This document shows, piece after piece, positions 6,222-7,351 of a DNA stretch of 7,351 nucleotides. The position numbers and the translations under genes were made by a program. The stretch is from Haloarculaceae archaeon (GTDB lineage Archaea; Halobacteriota; Halobacteria; Halobacteriales; Haloarculaceae). The notes beneath the pieces were generated by a model. That model made no database searches. It saw nothing but the letters and a program-made list of their open reading frames with translations, and was not told where the DNA came from. The stretch spans positions 1 to 7,351 of the forward strand of contig JAQCMX010000115.1 of assembly GCA_028274885.1 (NCBI GenBank), written 5' to 3'. Each line of letters opens with the position of its first letter. The stretch's first letter is position 1.

Positions 6222-7351
6222 ATGGCCCGGACACCGGTCATCGTCAAGGCAGTGCGGACACCGCAGGGGACCGAAGACGGCGCATTCGGGGCCGTTCGGA
6301 GCGAGGACCTCTCTGTTCCGCTGATTGACGAAATCCTCGGACAGACCGGCCTGACCGGCGAGGCGGTCGAGGACCTGCTGTGGGGGTGTGCTCAGCAGCG
6401 CGACGAACAGGGCAACAACGTGGCGCGGGTCATCGCGCTCATGTCAGATCTCGGTGAACCGACACCGGCAAGCACGATCAACCGCTGGTGTGGGTCCTCC
6501 GCGGAGGCGGTCATGCGTGCCGCAGACGCGATTGCCGCCGGCCAGCGCGACTGCCTGATCGCCGGCGGAGTCGAATCCATGAGCCGGGTCCAGATGGGTG
6601 GGAACACCCACAACCTCCATCCGGGGCTAAACGATCAGTACAACGTCGGAAACCTCCAGATGGGGATGACCGCTGAGGAGGTCGCCGAGAGGTACGACAT
6701 CTCCCGGGCGGCCCAGGACGAGTACGCGGCCCGGAGTCACGAACGGGCCGTCGCGGCGACGGAGTCAGGGAAATTCGCCGACGAGATCGTTCCGATCGAG
6801 ACCGAGGCGGGGACAGTCGAAAGAGACGAGGGGATCCGCTACGACACGAGCGTCGAGAAACTCGCGGATCTCCCGAGTGTTTTCAAATCCGATGGGACGG
6901 TCACGCCCGGTAACGCCTCGCAGATCACCGACGGCGCCTCCGGGTTGCTCATCACGAGCCGTGCGTTTGCGGACGATCACGGCTTCGACACCCTCGCCGA
7001 AATCGGCGACCACAACGTCGCTGGCGTCGACCCGACGGTCATGGGAATCGGTCCTGTGCCGGCCGTTCGCGGACTCACAGGCCGGATCGACCGGGACACC
7101 GCGGACTACGATCTCGTCGAGCTCAACGAGGCGTTTGCCAGCCAGTGTCTGTACTGCCAGCGCGAACTCGGCTTCGACGACGACAGCTACAACGTCAACG
7201 GCGGCGCGATTGCGATCGGACATCCACTGGGCGCAACCGGTGCCCGACTCCCCGTGACGCTGGTCCACGAGATGCAACGACGGGGCGCGGAACTCGGTCT
7301 GGCAACCGAGTGCGTCGGCTTCGGACAGGGTGCTGCCATCGAGTTTCACCG
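6222..7351 (+). CDS. Acetyl-CoA C-acyltransferase (3-ketoacyl-CoA thiolase, FadA-like), 3' end cut off
   Basis: 376 codons are present with no stop before the window edge. Thiolases usually have about 380-390 residues, so only the last few are missing. The enzyme cleaves 3-ketoacyl-CoA with CoA to give acetyl-CoA and a shortened acyl-CoA, or runs in reverse. All catalytic residues are visible: nucleophile Cys90 in INRWCGSS, His334 in NVNGGAIAIGHPLGATGAR, and acid/base Cys364 in ECVGFGQG. Other family signatures are GGVESMS at 115-121, NASQITDGAS at 231-240, GIGPVPA at 275-281 and ELNEAFA at 300-306. The CGSS version of the active-site motif and MGMTAEE (148-154) resemble FadA of fatty-acid beta-oxidation more than biosynthetic AtoB-type enzymes. 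The substrate chain length cannot be read from sequence. The ATG at 6222 is set by the protein's alignment and the TATA box. The neighbours visible here give no pathway context; a downstream partner would lie outside the window. Confidence 0.95.
   Translation, partial: MARTPVIVKAVRTPQGTEDGAFGAVRSEDLSVPLIDEILGQTGLTGEAVEDLLWGCAQQRDEQGNNVARVIALMSDLGEPTPASTINRWCGSSAEAVMRAADAIAAGQRDCLIAGGVESMSRVQMGGNTHNLHPGLNDQYNVGNLQMGMTAEEVAERYDISRAAQDEYAARSHERAVAATESGKFADEIVPIETEAGTVERDEGIRYDTSVEKLADLPSVFKSDGTVTPGNASQITDGASGLLITSRAFADDHGFDTLAEIGDHNVAGVDPTVMGIGPVPAVRGLTGRIDRDTADYDLVELNEAFASQCLYCQRELGFDDDSYNVNGGAIAIGHPLGATGARLPVTLVHEMQRRGAELGLATECVGFGQGAAIEFH

Overview
The window looks like chromosomal DNA from a halophilic archaeon (Halobacteria). 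The DNA is GC-rich, the predicted proteins are rich in Asp and Glu, one protein ends in a PGF-CTERM surface-anchoring tail, and several genes have a TATA-like box about 26-29 bases before the start codon with no Shine-Dalgarno sequence, the usual haloarchaeal leaderless arrangement. I cannot name a genus from sequence alone.

Layout from left to right. Positions 1-303 hold no gene I can defend, but contain an A9 run and a TATA-like box just before the first gene. Positions 304-2010 (+) encode a secreted, cell-surface protein with an intact HExxH zinc motif and a PGF-CTERM anchor, resembling the haloarchaeal 'Hvo_1808 family surface protein'. It converges, with a 15-base gap, on a minus-strand gene (2026-3411) for a two-helix membrane protein with a GIDE/BAM-like domain that appears split by a long low-complexity acidic linker. 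A 78-base imperfect palindrome (3418-3495) lies immediately upstream of that gene. Further right, on the minus strand, an AAA+ ATPase gene (4473-5795) and a PhnP-like metallo-beta-lactamase-fold hydrolase gene (3595-4476) overlap by four bases and almost certainly form one operon. A 124-base divergent promoter region separates this operon from a small glycine-zipper protein (5920-6147, +). A FadA-like thiolase (6222-7351, +) with all three catalytic residues runs off the right edge.

Most of the window is ordinary chromosomal housekeeping or accessory content. I do not see a defence system, CRISPR array, transposase, tRNA or rRNA. The points most worth a second look are the 78-base palindrome, the enlarged GIDE-like protein, the ATPase-hydrolase pair, the metallopeptidase signature in the surface protein, and a possible leftward non-coding RNA in the first 300 bases. 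Family names come from recognising motifs; no database search was run.
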